Shown: positions 15,045 through 23,664, numbered from the stretch's first letter. The stretch is DNA of 44,437 bases from UBA4719 sp035654835 (GCA_035654835.1 DASRVZ010000212.1:1-44437), one strand, 5' to 3'. Made by a program: numbers and translations. The notes: generated by a model not told the origin, from the sequence alone.

Positions 15045-15656
15045 ATGCTGAACCGATTCGCACGAGTCTTCATCAACAAGCTCTTCACGCCACTGGCCCG
15101 GTTGTTCCTCAAGCTCGGCCTGAGCCCCGACGTCGTGACGATCATTGGCACCGCCGGGGTCTGTGTGGGCGCGCTGGGTTTCTACCCGCGTCATGAGTTC
15201 TTCTGGGGCTCGCTCATCGTCGCGGTGTTTGCGCTTTTCGACACGCTCGACGGCGCCATGGCCCGCCTCTCCGGTCGCTCGAGCAGGTGGGGCGCCTACC
15301 TGGACTCAACCCTGGACAGGGTGGGCGACAGCGCCATCTTCGGCGGACTCGTCCTCTGGTATGCCGGCGACGGCGGCACGCCATACCTCGCAGCTCTGGC
15401 GCTTGCCTGTCTGATCCTGGGCAGTGTCGTCAGCTACTCCAAGGCCCGGGCCGAGGGCCTGGGCATGACGGCCAACGTCGGCATCGCCGAGCGGGCAGAT
15501 CGACTGGTCGCGGTCCTCATCGCCACCGGCTTCGTCGGGCTGGGGCTGCCCGAGGTGCTGTTGACGGTGGTCTTGTCCCTGTTGGCACTGGCCAGCCTGA
15601 TCACCGTGATCCAGCGGATGCTCGAGGTGCGCCGGCAGGCGTTCGAGATCGCGTGA
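15045..15656 (+). CDS. pgsA: phosphatidylinositol phosphate synthase
   Basis: A CDP-alcohol phosphatidyltransferase that condenses CDP-diacylglycerol with inositol-1-phosphate, the first step towards PIMs in the plasma membrane. The 203-residue product has about six membrane helices and the complete signature with Asp66, Asp69, Gly70, Arg74, Gly83, Asp87 and Asp91 (FDTLDGAMARLSGR, then GAYLDSTLDR). Gene order followed by patA and pimA identifies it as the inositol-phosphate enzyme and not a glycerol-phosphate one. Its stop overlaps the patA start. Confidence 0.94.
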   Translation: MLNRFARVFINKLFTPLARLFLKLGLSPDVVTIIGTAGVCVGALGFYPRHEFFWGSLIVAVFALFDTLDGAMARLSGRSSRWGAYLDSTLDRVGDSAIFGGLVLWYAGDGGTPYLAALALACLILGSVVSYSKARAEGLGMTANVGIAERADRLVAVLIATGFVGLGLPEVLLTVVLSLLALASLITVIQRMLEVRRQAFEIA

Positions 15657-16612
15657 GCAAGCTGTCCGAACGTGCCACCCTCGCCGCCTACCGCGCGGGT
15701 TGGTCCCTCGTACGCCGGATGCCGAATCGTCTGGCCTACGCCTCGTTCGATCTCATCGCCGACGTCACATGGCGGCGACGCGGCAAGAACGTCGAGCGGA
15801 TGCGCAGCAACTACGCCACCGTCCGGCCAGAGCTGAGCCCCGCCGAGCTCGACGCCCTGGTACGGGCCGGGATGCGTTCCTACCTGCGCTACTGGTGCGA
15901 CTCCTTCCGTCTTCCCGACCGCAGCATCGAAGAGCTGATCGACGGGGTCCGGGGGGTCGGGGACGACGCGGTTCGTGCCCAGCTGCAGTCCGGCAGGTCC
16001 GCGGTCATCTTCCTGGGACACATGGGCAACTGGGACTTCGGCGGCGCCTGGTCCACGACCCAGCTTGCGCCTGTCACCACCGTCGCTGAACGGCTCAAGC
16101 CAGAGGAGCTCTTCGACGAGTTCCTCGCGTTCCGCGAGGGTCTGGGCATGCGGATCATCCCGCTGACCGGCGGCTCCGACGTCTTTCGCGAGCTGACCAA
16201 AGCCTGCCGTTCCGGGGCGCTCGTCGCACTGTTGGCCGACCGGGACCTGACCAAGGGCGGCGTCGAGGTCGACTTCTGCGGCCAGCGGGCGAGGATGGCC
16301 ATCGGGCCCGCAGCGTTGGCGGTCAATACCGGCGCAGCCCTGTTCCCGTGCATGGTCCACTACGAACCCCATCCGCGGGGGCACGGCTGGCGGACGGTCG
16401 TGACGTTCCACGACGCTGTCGCCGTACCCGCTGAGGGCACGCCCCGGGACAAGGTCCAGGCGATGACCCAGGCTTGCGCCGACGCACTTTCGCAGGCTGT
16501 CCGCGAGCACACCCACGACTGGCACATGATGCAACGCGTCTTCACCAAGGACCTCGACGGCGACCGCGTATCCGCACCCCGTGCGGACTCCAGATCTGCG
16601 GACCTGACATGA
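15653..16612 (+). CDS. patA: phosphatidylinositol mannoside acyltransferase
   Basis: Acylates the mannose of PIM using acyl-CoA at the inner face of the membrane. The 319-residue product belongs to the LpxL/HtrB-type acyltransferases: the catalytic HxxxxD is GHMGNWDFGG with His123 and Asp128, followed by a substrate-binding region with ALLADRDLTKGGVEVDFCG. It starts at GTG 15653, overlapping the pgsA stop by four bases, and its own stop overlaps pimA's ATG (ATGA). This coupling matches the mycobacterial Rv2612c–Rv2611c–Rv2610c order. Confidence 0.93.
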   Translation: MSKLSERATLAAYRAGWSLVRRMPNRLAYASFDLIADVTWRRRGKNVERMRSNYATVRPELSPAELDALVRAGMRSYLRYWCDSFRLPDRSIEELIDGVRGVGDDAVRAQLQSGRSAVIFLGHMGNWDFGGAWSTTQLAPVTTVAERLKPEELFDEFLAFREGLGMRIIPLTGGSDVFRELTKACRSGALVALLADRDLTKGGVEVDFCGQRARMAIGPAALAVNTGAALFPCMVHYEPHPRGHGWRTVVTFHDAVAVPAEGTPRDKVQAMTQACADALSQAVREHTHDWHMMQRVFTKDLDGDRVSAPRADSRSADLT

Positions 16613-17799
16613 GGATCGGGATCGTCAGTCCCTACTCCTTCGATGTTCCCGGGGGAGTGCAGCTGCATGTGCGTGACCTCGCCGAGCACTTCATCTCCAA
16701 GGGCCACCACGTCAGCGTCCTGGCACCGGCCGATGGCGACACTCCGCTGCCGGACTACGTCGTCAACGCAGGCCATGCGGTTCCGGTGCGCTACAACGGT
16801 TCTGTGGCCCGACTCTCATTCGGACCACTGACTGCGGCCCGTGTCGGCCGCTGGGTGGAGTCCGGCCGTTTTGATCTCGTCCATATCCACGAACCCGTGG
16901 CCCCGAGCGTCTCGGTCCTCGCCCTGTGGGCCGTGGATGGGCCCATCGTGGCCACGTTCCACTCGTCCAACCTGCGCTCGCGAGCCATGCAGGCGGCATA
17001 CCCGCTGTTGCGGCCCAGCCTCGAGAAGATCAGCGCCCGTATCGCGGTCTCCGAGGACGCGCGTCGCACGGTGACCACGCATCTGGGCGGCGATGCGGTG
17101 GTGATCCCTAACGGTGTGTTCGTCGAGCGGTTCGCGTCGGCGCCGCGCCGCCCCGACTGGCAAGGCACCGTCGAACGACCCACTATCGCCTTCCTGGGAC
17201 GGATGGAAGAGCCGCGCAAAGGTATGCCGGTGCTGTCGCAGGCCCTGCCGCACATCCTTCGCGAGATCCCCGGGGTCCGGATCCTGATCGCCGGTCCTGG
17301 CGATCCCGACGACGTCCGCGAGAAGATGACCAGCCAGGCTGCGGCGGCGTGCGAGTTCCTTGGCCCGGTCAGTGACGAGGACAAAGCCAGACTGCTGGCG
17401 TCGGTGGATGTCTACGTGGCGCCCAACACCGGCGGTGAGAGCTTCGGCATCATCCTGATCGAGGCCATGAGCGCCCGGGCGACGGTGCTGGCCAGCGACC
17501 TGCCGGCATTCTCCAGGGTCCTTCACGGCGGCGACGCAGGGGAGCTGTTCCGGAACGAGGACCCGGTTGACCTGGCAAGGGCGGTCGTTGCGCTGCTGCG
17601 CGACCCGGCACGGCGTGAACAGCTGGCGGCTGCAGGGCGTGAGCGGGCCAACGCCTTTGACTGGTCCGTGGTTGCCGAGGACGTGATGGCGGTCTACGAA
17701 ACGGTCGTCTTCGGCCGGCCGCCGGTGCGCGCCTCCAGCGAGCCTGACTCGCGGTGGGGACGACTGCTTCGTACCGGCAGAAACTCGGGAGGCACGTGA
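16609..17799 (+). CDS. pimA: GDP-mannose-dependent phosphatidylinositol alpha-mannosyltransferase
   Basis: Adds the first mannose to phosphatidylinositol (GT4, GT-B fold, membrane-associated). The 396-residue product shows the N-terminal acceptor region SPYSFDVPGGVQLHVRDL, the donor-binding IAFLGRMEEPRKGM, and the E-x7-E motif ESFGIILIE at about residues 277-285. The ATG overlaps the patA stop; the stop codon overlaps the start of the following LemA-like gene by one base. Confidence 0.94.
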   Translation: MRIGIVSPYSFDVPGGVQLHVRDLAEHFISKGHHVSVLAPADGDTPLPDYVVNAGHAVPVRYNGSVARLSFGPLTAARVGRWVESGRFDLVHIHEPVAPSVSVLALWAVDGPIVATFHSSNLRSRAMQAAYPLLRPSLEKISARIAVSEDARRTVTTHLGGDAVVIPNGVFVERFASAPRRPDWQGTVERPTIAFLGRMEEPRKGMPVLSQALPHILREIPGVRILIAGPGDPDDVREKMTSQAAAACEFLGPVSDEDKARLLASVDVYVAPNTGGESFGIILIEAMSARATVLASDLPAFSRVLHGGDAGELFRNEDPVDLARAVVALLRDPARREQLAAAGRERANAFDWSVVAEDVMAVYETVVFGRPPVRASSEPDSRWGRLLRTGRNSGGT

Positions 17800-18347
17800 T
17801 GGACCTCAGCTGGGTCGTCAGCGGCGTTGCGCTGCTGGTCCTGATCGCCTGGTACGTCTCGTACGGGGCCGCACGGCTCGACCGGTTGCACTCTCGGGTC
17901 GAAGGCGCGCTCAGCGTCCTCGACGCCCAGCTGGTGCGCCGGGCCGAAGCCACGCTCGAGCTGGCGAACTGTGGCGCCCTGGACGCTGCCAGTGCCCTCA
18001 TCCTCGCCAGCGCGGCGTCTGACTCGCTCGAGGCCGACACCGCGGATCAGACGTCCCGTGAGGCCATCGAGAGCGACCTGACCCAGGCCCTCGAGGTGGC
18101 GCTGGGCGAGGACGCGCTGGCACACCTGCGAGCGGACGAGGCGGTCGGCGCCCCGGTGCTCCAACGCGTAACCGCAGCCAACCAACGGGTGCAGCTGGCC
18201 CGCAGGTTTCTCAACGACGCCGTCACCGACGTTCAGCGCGTGAGGCGCAAGCCGGGCGTGCGGCTGCTTCGGCTGGCCGGCCATGCCGAGCTCCCACAGA
18301 CGTTCGAGATCGACGACGAGCTACCGATGCTCGGGCGGGGCGACTGA
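17799..18347 (+). CDS. LemA-like single-pass membrane protein
   Basis: A 182-residue protein with one N-terminal helix (WVVSGVALLVLIAWYVSYG) followed by a helical domain. Two regions match the LemA pattern: RLHSRVEGALSVLDAQLVRR after the helix, and AARRFLNDAVTDVQ-like sequence (here LARRFLNDAVTDVQRVR) near residue 138, ending in PQTFEIDDE. LemA proteins have an extracytoplasmic or cytoplasmic coiled-coil domain of unknown role. It is tightly coupled to pimA, where mycobacteria have a NUDIX gene instead. Confidence 0.7.
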   Translation: MDLSWVVSGVALLVLIAWYVSYGAARLDRLHSRVEGALSVLDAQLVRRAEATLELANCGALDAASALILASAASDSLEADTADQTSREAIESDLTQALEVALGEDALAHLRADEAVGAPVLQRVTAANQRVQLARRFLNDAVTDVQRVRRKPGVRLLRLAGHAELPQTFEIDDELPMLGRGD

Positions 18348-18352
18348 CGCTC

Positions 18353-18358
18353 TAATAT
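18353..18358 (+). promoter_or_regulatory. -10 box of pdxS
   Basis: TAATAT lies just after the LemA-like stop and about 57 bases before the pdxS start. No clear -35 is seen. Confidence 0.4.
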
Positions 18359-18414
18359 GGCGAGTGTTCCCGAAGCATCACAAACACCGTAAGAAACCCG
18401 GAAGAGGCACCGTC

Positions 18415-19329
18415 TTGTCATCGCAAGAGACCACCCCCGCAAACGCTCCTGCCACCGGGACCTCGCGCGTCAAGCGCGGTATGGCCGAGATGCTCAAGGG
18501 CGGCGTCATCATGGACGTCGTCAACGTCGAGCAGGCCAAGATCGCCGAGGACGCCGGCGCCGTTGCCGTGATGGCTCTCGAGCGCGTCCCTGCCGACATC
18601 CGCGCGCAGGGTGGCGTCTCGCGGATGAGCGACCCGGACATGGTGCAGGGCATCATCGAGGCCGTCTCCATCCCGGTCATGGCCAAGGCCCGCATCGGTC
18701 ACTTCGTCGAGGCTCAGGTCCTGCAGAGCCTCGGTGTGGACTACATCGACGAGTCCGAGGTGCTGACCCCCGCGGACTACGCCCACCACATCAACAAGTG
18801 GAAGTTCACCGTTCCCTTCGTCTGCGGCGCGACCAACCTGGGTGAAGCCCTGCGCCGGATCAGCGAGGGCGCGGCGATGATCCGTTCCAAGGGCGAGGCA
18901 GGCACCGGTGACGTCTCCAACGCCACCATGCACATGCGCGTGATCAGTGCCGAGATCCGCCGGTTGTCCTCCATGAGCGAGGACGAGCTGTACGTCGCGG
19001 CCAAAGACCTCCAGGCCCCCTACCAGCTGGTCAAAGAGGTCGCCGAGGCCGGCAAGCTGCCCGTCGTGATGTTCGTTGCCGGCGGTATTGCGACTCCGTC
19101 CGACGCGGCCATGATGATGCAGCTCGGAGCCGAGGGTGTGTTCGTCGGCTCGGGGATCTTCAAGTCCGACAACCCCTCTCAGCGCGCCGAGGCGATCGTC
19201 AAGGCGACCACCTTCTTCGACGACCCCACCGTGATCGCCAAGGTCTCCCGCGGTCTGGGCGAGGCCATGGTCGGCATCAACGTCGAAGAGCTGCCCGAGC
19301 CGCACCGCCTTTCCCAGCGCGGCTGGTAG
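18415..19329 (+). CDS. pdxS: pyridoxal 5'-phosphate synthase, PdxS subunit
   Basis: Builds pyridoxal phosphate from ribose-5-phosphate, glyceraldehyde-3-phosphate and ammonia delivered by PdxT. The 304-residue product has the barrel with KRGMAEMLKGGVIMDVV, the catalytic MALERVPADIR, GEAGTGDVSNATMHMR, and the phosphate-binding VAGGIATPSDAAMMMQLG. TTG 18415 is preferred because GGAAGAGG lies nine bases before it and the 14 or so residues before the barrel match the usual disordered start. Partner pdxT follows after 231 bases. Confidence 0.96.
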   Translation: MSSQETTPANAPATGTSRVKRGMAEMLKGGVIMDVVNVEQAKIAEDAGAVAVMALERVPADIRAQGGVSRMSDPDMVQGIIEAVSIPVMAKARIGHFVEAQVLQSLGVDYIDESEVLTPADYAHHINKWKFTVPFVCGATNLGEALRRISEGAAMIRSKGEAGTGDVSNATMHMRVISAEIRRLSSMSEDELYVAAKDLQAPYQLVKEVAEAGKLPVVMFVAGGIATPSDAAMMMQLGAEGVFVGSGIFKSDNPSQRAEAIVKATTFFDDPTVIAKVSRGLGEAMVGINVEELPEPHRLSQRGW

Positions 19330-19548
19330 CCACAAGCCTTCGCGTGAGCACACCTCTCGCGCGGGTCTCGCGCGTTGCGTGTGCGTTAGCCGGTTTGTTT
19401 CACCATTGCCAGTCGAGCGGGCGGCATCGATGCAACAGACCTGTTAACGGCTGATCAGGGCCAGCCGGCCTGAGCGCGAGGCGTGCAGTCAGCAGAGCGG
19501 TCACCCCCGAGCAACTGGACCTGCCACGTGCGCCGTGACCGAGCCGCA

Positions 19549-19554
19549 TACCCT
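19549..19554 (+). promoter_or_regulatory. -10 box of a leaderless pdxT mRNA
   Basis: TACCCT, six bases, then GTG at 19561. This means pdxT can be transcribed on its own, although it works in a complex with PdxS. The remaining 220 bases of the pdxS–pdxT gap show only a short CGCGCG/CGCGCG hairpin near 19365. Confidence 0.5.
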
Positions 19555-19560
19555 TGGCGC

Positions 19561-20202
19561 GTGAGCAATTCCACTCTCCGCATAGGCGTCCTGGCCGTTC
19601 AAGGGGATGTGCGGGAACACATGCACGCCCTGTCGACGCTGGGTGCGCAAGTCATCGGCGTACGCCGCGCGCACGAGCTCGACGACGTCGACGCGCTGGT
19701 GATCCCAGGTGGTGAGTCGACCACCATGGACAAGCTGGTTCGCGCGTTCGACCTGCAGGAGCCGCTGCGCAAGCGAATTGCCGACGGTATGCCGGTGTAC
19801 GGGTCGTGCGCCGGCATGATCATGCTGGCCGACCGGATCGCGGATGCCCGGCCGGACCAGGACACGCTGGGTGGTCTCGACATCACGGTCCGGCGCAACG
19901 CTTTCGGGCGTCAGGTGGACTCCTTCGAGGAGGACCTCCACATCCCGCGTATCGCCGGGCAGACGACTGCGCCAGAAGGGCATGCGCAGACGTTCAAGGC
20001 AGTCTTCATCAGGGCGCCCTGGGTGGAGCAGATGGGCGCCGGCATCGAGGTTCTTGCGACGGTGGAGACTGGGCCGGCACGAGGCCGAGTTGTCGCGATC
20101 CAGCAGGGCAACCTGCTCGCGACGTCTTTCCACCCCGAGGTCACCGGGGACCACCGCATCCACGGGTACTTCATGCAGATGGTTCGCACGGCCCTGCGCT
20201 GA
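19561..20202 (+). CDS. pdxT: pyridoxal 5'-phosphate synthase, PdxT glutaminase subunit
   Basis: Hydrolyses glutamine and channels ammonia to PdxS. The 213-residue class I glutaminase shows LAVQGDVREHM, the oxyanion region IPGGESTTMD, the nucleophile Cys83 in GSCAGMIML, and the His191/Glu193 pair in SFHPEVTGD, so the triad is intact. The GTG start is fixed by the -10 box six bases upstream. Confidence 0.96.
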   Translation: MSNSTLRIGVLAVQGDVREHMHALSTLGAQVIGVRRAHELDDVDALVIPGGESTTMDKLVRAFDLQEPLRKRIADGMPVYGSCAGMIMLADRIADARPDQDTLGGLDITVRRNAFGRQVDSFEEDLHIPRIAGQTTAPEGHAQTFKAVFIRAPWVEQMGAGIEVLATVETGPARGRVVAIQQGNLLATSFHPEVTGDHRIHGYFMQMVRTALR

Positions 20203-20220
20203 GAGCAAGGCACCGATCAG

Positions 20221-20226
20221 TAGGAT
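20221..20226 (+). promoter_or_regulatory. -10 box upstream of yebC
   Basis: TAGGAT follows the pdxT stop and lies 94 bases before the yebC ATG, giving an untranslated leader of about 85 bases. The bases downstream (CGGCAGC) resemble those after the HIT -10 box. Confidence 0.35.
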
Positions 20227-20320
20227 CGGCAGCATTCTCAAAGGGGAACACAGTTCAAACGAGTCACAGAGTTGCAGGGTCGCAGGGTTCGATGACGGTC
20301 TGGCAGGCGAGGGAGAAACG

Positions 20321-21082
20321 ATGAGCGGTCACTCCAAGTGGGCGACGACCAAGCACAAGAAGGGCGTGATCGACGCCAAGCGAGGCAAGCTTTTCGCCAA
20401 GATGATCAAGAACATCGAGGTGGCTGCCCGCACGGGGGGCGGCGACGTCGCCGGCAACCCGACCCTGTTCGATGCGATCCAAAGGGCCAAGAAGCTCAGC
20501 GTCCCCAACGACAACATCAACAACGCCGTCAAGCGTGGCAGCGGTGCGACGGCCGGCGGCGCCGACTGGCAGACCATCACCTATGAGGGCTATGCGCCCA
20601 ACGGTGTCGCGGTCCTGATCGAGTGCCTGACCGACAACCGCAACCGTGCGGCCGCCGAGGTGCGCACGGCCCTCGCTCGCAACGGCGGCCAGTTCGCTGA
20701 CCCCGGCAGCGTGTCCTACGTCTTCACCCGCAAGGGCATCGTCATCGTGCCCAAGGGCGACCAGAGCGAGGACGACCTGCTCGAGGTCGTCATGGACGCC
20801 GGCGCCGAGGAGATCAACGACCTCGGCGAGGCCTTCGAGATAGTGAGCGAGCCGACCGACTTCGTCGCCGTCCGTAGCGCACTCCAGGCGGCTGGCATCG
20901 ACTACGACTCGGCCGAGGCATCGTTCATCCCCACCCTCGAGATCGAGCTCGACCTCGACGGGGCGCGAAAGATGTTTCGGGTCATCGAGGCCCTCGAGGA
21001 CAGCGATGACGTCCAGAACGTCTGGACCAACGGCGACGTGAGCGACGAGATCCTCGCCGCGCTCGACGAGGACGAGGACTGA
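20321..21082 (+). CDS. yebC: YebC/PmpR family protein (TACO1 family)
   Basis: A 253-residue protein with the family start MSGHSKWATTKHKKGVIDAK, then IKNIEVAARTGGGD and NINNAVKRGSG, and three alpha/beta domains. Family members relieve ribosome stalling at difficult peptides or act as DNA-binding regulators; both views exist. Its place before ruvCAB is conserved widely. The ATG has GGGAGA seven bases upstream. A strong hairpin terminator follows it. Confidence 0.94.
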   Translation: MSGHSKWATTKHKKGVIDAKRGKLFAKMIKNIEVAARTGGGDVAGNPTLFDAIQRAKKLSVPNDNINNAVKRGSGATAGGADWQTITYEGYAPNGVAVLIECLTDNRNRAAAEVRTALARNGGQFADPGSVSYVFTRKGIVIVPKGDQSEDDLLEVVMDAGAEEINDLGEAFEIVSEPTDFVAVRSALQAAGIDYDSAEASFIPTLEIELDLDGARKMFRVIEALEDSDDVQNVWTNGDVSDEILAALDEDED

Positions 21083-21109
21083 GCAGGCCCGGCATACAGG
21101 TCCACACGG

Positions 21110-21138
21110 CGCGGCGCCCTCGACATGGGGGCGCCGCG
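21110..21138 (+). terminator. intrinsic terminator after yebC
   Basis: CGCGGCGCCC (21110-21119) pairs perfectly with GGGCGCCGCG (21129-21138) over ten base pairs with a nine-base loop, followed by the T-rich stretch TTGTAGGTTTCT. It separates yebC from the SOS-controlled ruv operon. Confidence 0.75.
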
Positions 21139-21141
21139 TTG

Positions 21142-21169
21142 TAGGTTTCTATCCGAACAGGTGTTCGGA
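21142..21169 (+). promoter_or_regulatory. LexA/SOS box and promoter of ruvCAB
   Basis: TCCGAACAGGTGTTCGGA at 21152-21169 is a perfect palindrome with the actinobacterial LexA core GAAC-N4-GTTC. A -10-like TAGGTT at 21142-21147 lies just upstream, so bound LexA would cover the transcription start. This is the expected control for Holliday-junction genes in actinobacteria. Confidence 0.85.
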
Positions 21170-21189
21170 ACAGGTGAGGAGCCATCAGC

Positions 21190-21720
21190 GTGCGTGTCAT
21201 GGGTGTCGACCCCGGTCTGACCCGATGTGGTCTGGGCGTCGTCGAGGGCAGGCTGGGCAAGCCGTTGCGGATGATCGCCGTCGGCGTGGTCCGCACTCCA
21301 CCGTCGGACGACCCGGCCGAGCGCCTGCTGACTCTGCAGACCGAGATCGACCAGTGGCTGGCACTCTACGAGCCTGACGCCGTCGCCGTGGAGCGAGTGT
21401 TCGCCAAGGCCAACATCAAGGGGATCATGGGCACTGCCCAGGCCTCGGCGGTCCCGATGCTCGCGGCCGCCCGCCTCGGGCTGCCGCTGGCGCTCTATAC
21501 GCCTACCGAGGTCAAGGCTGCGGTGACCGGCAACGGTCGGGCCGACAAGAGCCAGGTCACCGCGATGGTCACCCGTATCCTGCGACTGGACACCCCACCC
21601 AAGCCCGCGGACGCTGCGGACGCACTGGCGCTGGCCATCTGTCACGTTTGGCGTGGCAGCGCCCAGAACCGCTTGCAGGTCGCCGTTGCCGCCCAACTCG
21701 CCAAGGCAGGAAGTCGATGA
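21190..21720 (+). CDS. ruvC: Holliday junction endonuclease RuvC
   Basis: Resolves Holliday junctions by paired cuts, together with RuvAB. The 176-residue product has the RNase H fold with Asp7 in VMGVDPGLTRCG, the glutamate in AVERVFAKAN near residue 68, and the aspartates of KPADAADALALAICH. GTG 21190 has GAGGAG about nine bases upstream. The stop overlaps the ruvA ATG (ATGA). Confidence 0.96.
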   Translation: MRVMGVDPGLTRCGLGVVEGRLGKPLRMIAVGVVRTPPSDDPAERLLTLQTEIDQWLALYEPDAVAVERVFAKANIKGIMGTAQASAVPMLAAARLGLPLALYTPTEVKAAVTGNGRADKSQVTAMVTRILRLDTPPKPADAADALALAICHVWRGSAQNRLQVAVAAQLAKAGSR

Positions 21721-22316
21721 TTGCCTCGGTGCGTGGGGTGGTCCTGTCCGTAGGTCTGGATGCCGCGGTGATCGAGGTCGGGGGAGTGGGCCTGTGGTTG
21801 CACACCACTACGGCGACGGCAGCCTCCTTGCGGCCTGGTGTCGAGGCGGCGCTGGCCACGACTCTGATCGTCCGCGAGGAGTCTCTGACGCTCTACGGGT
21901 TCGCCGACGAGGACGAGCGGGTGGTCTTTGACCTGGTCCTGACCGTCTCGGGTGTTGGACCGCGAATCGCGTTGGCCATGTTGGCCGTTCACACCCCTGA
22001 TGGGCTCCGACGGGCCGTGAGCAGGGGTGATCTGGCTGCGCTGACCAAGGTCCCGGGTATCGGCAAGAAGGGCGCAGAACGCATCGTCCTGGAGCTCCGC
22101 GACAAGATCGGGCTGCCGTCGTCGGGCGCCACCTCCGCTGCCGCACCGCGGCGCGCCGAAGCCGAATGGACTGCGCAGGTGCGCGACGCGTTGGTCGGTC
22201 TCGGGTGGTCGTCCAAACAGGCTGAGGATGCCGTCGAGGCTGTGCGACCCGACGCGGACGACCCGGCAAACGTTTCCGCGCTGTTGCGTGCCGCTCTTCG
22301 AGAGCTCGCGCGATGA
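21717..22316 (+). CDS. ruvA: Holliday junction DNA helicase subunit RuvA
   Basis: Binds four-way junctions and loads RuvB. The 199-residue product has the N-terminal OB domain (MIASVRGVVLSVG), tandem helix-hairpin-helix elements (VSGVGPRIALAML and VPGIGKKGAERIVLELRDK), a short alanine-rich linker and the C-terminal RuvB-contact domain (VRDALVGLGWSSKQAEDAV). It is coupled on both sides by 4-bp overlaps. Confidence 0.96.
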   Translation: MIASVRGVVLSVGLDAAVIEVGGVGLWLHTTTATAASLRPGVEAALATTLIVREESLTLYGFADEDERVVFDLVLTVSGVGPRIALAMLAVHTPDGLRRAVSRGDLAALTKVPGIGKKGAERIVLELRDKIGLPSSGATSAAAPRRAEAEWTAQVRDALVGLGWSSKQAEDAVEAVRPDADDPANVSALLRAALRELAR

Positions 22317-23488
22317 CCGAGCGCTTCCCAGAGATCCAGGACGATCGGTACGACGACTCCGCGGCCCATGACGATTCCTCCACCTACGACGAGTCCTCGA
22401 CCTACGGCGACTCATCCGTCGACGCAACCGCTCGCATCGTCGATGCCGGCAGCGATGACGACGAGCGCAGGGTCGAGGCGGCACTACGCCCCCGCTCGCT
22501 CAGCGGGTTTGCCGGTCAGACCAGGGTGTGTGACCAGCTTGGGCTGGTTCTTGAGGCCGCCAAGCGGCGGGGTACGCCACCCGACCACGTGCTGCTGTCC
22601 GGCCCCCCCGGGCTTGGCAAGACCACGCTGGCTCTCATCGTCGCCGCCGAGCTCGAGGCGCCCATCCGCATCACCAGCGGGCCAGCCATCCAGCACGCCG
22701 GTGATCTGGCCTCGATCCTGTCCTCGTTGGCTGAGGGTGAGGTGCTCTTCCTTGACGAGATCCACCGGATGGCCCGCCCCGCCGCGGAGATGCTCTACCT
22801 GGCGATGGAGGACTTCCGCGTCGATGTGATCGTCGGCAAGGGCCCGGGCGCCACGGCGATTCCACTCGAGCTGCCTGTGTTCACGGTGGTCGGCGCCACC
22901 ACGCGCTCGGGTCTGCTGCCGGCTCCCTTGCGAGACCGGTTCGGGTTCACCGGACACCTCGACTTCTACAGCGTCGAGGATCTGGTCCAGATCCTCAGAC
23001 GCTCGTCGGGGCTGCTCAAGATTGAGGCGACCGAGTCAGCCATCACCGAGATCGCCCGCCGATCGCGAGGGACACCCCGCATCGCCAACAGGCTGCTGCG
23101 ACGGGTCCGCGACTGGGCGCAGGTGCATGGCCAGGGTGTGGCCGATCTGGATGCAGCGCATGCGGCCCTCGCCCTGTTCGACGTCGATGACCGCGGACTC
23201 GACCGACTCGATCGTGCCGTGCTTGAGGCCTTGTGTCGCCGGTTCGGTGGTGGCCCGGTTGGCTTGAGTACACTTGCCGTCGCGGTCGGCGAAGAATCCG
23301 ACACCGTCGAGACCGTCGCCGAGCCGTTCCTGGTGCGCGAGGGCTTCATCATCCGCACCCCGCGCGGCAGGGCAGCCGCCCCGTTGGCCTGGAGACATCT
23401 GGGCCTGACTCCACCCGCAGCGTCAGCACGAATCCCGGTGCCCGAGGCCTTGCCGCTCGGCAACGGGGACGGACGTTTCAGCGGCTGA
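22313..23488 (+). CDS. ruvB: Holliday junction branch migration ATPase RuvB
   Basis: The hexameric AAA+ motor of branch migration. The 391-residue product has LSGFAGQTRV, Walker A GPPGLGKTT at residues 97-105, Walker B FLDEIHRM, sensor 1 GATTRSG, the arginine finger region APLRDRFGF, and the C-terminal winged helix. Before the conserved part is an unusual acidic, repetitive leader of about 55 residues (YDDS, HDDSSTYDESSTYGDSS). The last 25 or so residues after RGRAAAPLAWRHLG are also extra. It is the last gene of the SOS operon. Confidence 0.96.
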   Translation: MTERFPEIQDDRYDDSAAHDDSSTYDESSTYGDSSVDATARIVDAGSDDDERRVEAALRPRSLSGFAGQTRVCDQLGLVLEAAKRRGTPPDHVLLSGPPGLGKTTLALIVAAELEAPIRITSGPAIQHAGDLASILSSLAEGEVLFLDEIHRMARPAAEMLYLAMEDFRVDVIVGKGPGATAIPLELPVFTVVGATTRSGLLPAPLRDRFGFTGHLDFYSVEDLVQILRRSSGLLKIEATESAITEIARRSRGTPRIANRLLRRVRDWAQVHGQGVADLDAAHAALALFDVDDRGLDRLDRAVLEALCRRFGGGPVGLSTLAVAVGEESDTVETVAEPFLVREGFIIRTPRGRAAAPLAWRHLGLTPPAASARIPVPEALPLGNGDGRFSG

Positions 23489-23544
23489 GCCGAGAGACAC
23501 TGCATGACCCGTTGATCACCTTTGGGTCGAATGGGCGAGGTGCG

Positions 23545-23574
23545 TTGGCCCCGGTCAGGTGGCTCACCTAGACT
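23545..23574 (+). promoter_or_regulatory. promoter of the yajC–secDF operon
   Basis: TTGGCC at 23545-23550 and TAGACT at 23569-23574 with 18 bases between. The leader to the yajC ATG would be about 85 bases. Confidence 0.5.
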
Positions 23575-23664
23575 CTCCTGCGATGCCCCGTTTCGCGTCG
23601 GTGCACTTGCGTGTCCGGCCCACTTCACGGATGCGCCTGCCAACTCGTCAAGAAGGACTGAGCC

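Noticed and set aside
20234..20320. Extension of yebC upstream in the same open frame
   Set aside because: The frame stays open but has no acceptable start codon with a ribosome binding site, and the universal MSGHSKW start is at 20321.
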